Positions 63,592-64,000 of a stretch of 64,000 bases of DNA are shown here, piece by piece. The stretch is from Lachnospiraceae bacterium (lineage in GTDB: Bacteria > Bacillota > Clostridia > Lachnospirales > Lachnospiraceae). A model generated the notes under the pieces. The model searched no databases, was not told the DNA's origin, and was given only the letters and a program-made list of their open reading frames with translations. Made by a program: the position numbers and the translations under genes. Every line of letters begins with the position of its first letter. The first letter of the stretch is position 1. The stretch lies in the NCBI GenBank assembly GCA_015056765.1, contig SVFQ01000016.1, forward strand, positions 1-64,000. The letters are read 5' to 3'.

Positions 63592-64000
63592 TTATAACTG
63601 ATACTTGGCGCGAATGAAACTTTCGATATACTTCGCAGTCTCGTCCAGTCCCAGTGCACTGGAATTCACAGACAAATCATACAGTCTGGAATCGCCCCAT
63701 TTCATTTTGCAAAAATAATTGTGATAGTGCTTTCTGTGTGCATCGTGACGCAGGATTGCCTTCTTAGCTTCCTTTTCATCAAAGGAACGAACCTCCATGA
63801 TACGTTTCACTTTGTCGTCATAATCTGCCAGTACAAAAACAGGAACCAAACAATCATAGTCCTGTAATACACTTTCCGCACAGCGGCCTACGATGACAAA
63901 AGACTTTCCTTCTTTTGCAATCTTCTGCATATACTCAAACTGCGCTTCTGCAATACCGATTTCCGGAGCAGAATTGCCTCCACGTACACGTCTTGTAAGG
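63592..64000 (-). CDS. cytidylate kinase-like protein, partial
   Basis: The open frame runs off the window edge. The visible ~136 residues are the C-terminal part of the cytidylate-kinase-like family found in Clostridia: LTRRVRGGNSAPEIG, FVIVGRCAESVLQ, then HDAHRKHYHNYFCKMKWGDS and a short tail. The P-loop lies beyond the edge. The ORF track lists only the part from an internal ATG at 63930, but the frame is open to base 64000 with conserved sequence, so the true start is outside. It probably shares an operon with the Na/Pi gene 13 bp downstream. Confidence 0.85.
   Translation of the reverse strand, partial: LTRRVRGGNSAPEIGIAEAQFEYMQKIAKEGKSFVIVGRCAESVLQDYDCLVPVFVLADYDDKVKRIMEVRSFDEKEAKKAILRHDAHRKHYHNYFCKMKWGDSRLYDLSVNSSALGLDETAKYIESFIRAKYQL

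Overview
The window looks like chromosomal DNA from a gut Lachnospiraceae (Clostridia, Bacillota). The reasons are moderate GC content, strong AGGAGG-type ribosome binding sites, a DUF5721-type protein, surface proteins ending in a doubled VLGA motif plus an SPKT(G/S)D tail, and a beta-mannoside phosphorylase locus built like the one known from Roseburia intestinalis. I see no complete IS element, prophage, tRNA, rRNA or CRISPR array. Most genes lie on the minus strand.

Layout. (1) 1-4.7 kb: a 52-bp tandem array in which an octamer and its reverse complement alternate every 26 bp, then a CPBP-family membrane protease, an unrecognised membrane protein, a frameshifted copy of the protease tail and a chemoreceptor. 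(2) 4.7-18.0 kb: a long co-directional minus-strand series, argC-argB-argD, a solute-binding protein, comEA, response regulator, sensor kinase, GerMN lipoprotein, comEC, holA and a sodium:neurotransmitter-symporter-family transporter. The kinase, regulator and GerMN lipoprotein recall the actinobacterial MtrA-MtrB-LpqB set and sit between comEA and comEC. argG is divergent from argC across a region with ArgR-like sites. (3) 19.5-20.6 kb: a DUF5721-like gene and the tail of an Rpn-type nuclease. (4) 20.6-44.3 kb: a surface-protein island with a PilZ gene, an 879-aa coiled-coil wall protein, and three giant adhesin-like proteins of about 1917, 1744 and 2866 aa made of InlB-like, MucBP-like and MBG repeats. 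(5) 44.6-47.0 kb: a short beta-helix-like gene, a small unknown gene and metY. (6) 47.1-61.9 kb: a beta-mannan or mannooligosaccharide utilisation locus with manA, two acetyl esterases, a GH36 alpha-galactosidase, two GH130 phosphorylases, a 2-epimerase and an ABC importer in one minus-strand operon, a LacI regulator, and a third, divergent GH130 on the plus strand. (7) 61.9-64 kb: a Na/Pi cotransporter-like protein and a cytidylate-kinase-like gene cut by the window edge.

The most interesting signal is a repeated 5' leader. All four transcription units that encode the VLGA/SPKT surface proteins (the PilZ operon and each giant gene) begin with the same core, GGGAACGCCCG followed by TAAT and GAGCC. 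The core runs into an intrinsic terminator whose loop sequence differs in every copy while the pairing is kept. This is the architecture of an attenuator or riboswitch regulon for surface proteins. I do not recognise it as a known RNA class.

How the mannan genes should work together: the ABC system imports acetylated, galactosylated mannooligosaccharides. The two esterases remove acetyl groups and GH36 removes galactose. GH130_2 phosphorolyses mannooligosaccharides, the epimerase turns mannobiose into mannosylglucose, and GH130_1 splits that into mannose-1-phosphate and glucose. ManA links mannose-6-phosphate to fructose-6-phosphate. No endo-mannanase, GH3 enzyme or phosphomannomutase is in the window. 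Matching ACTTAA/TTTAA elements just downstream of both mannan promoters suggest that the LacI protein controls both directions.
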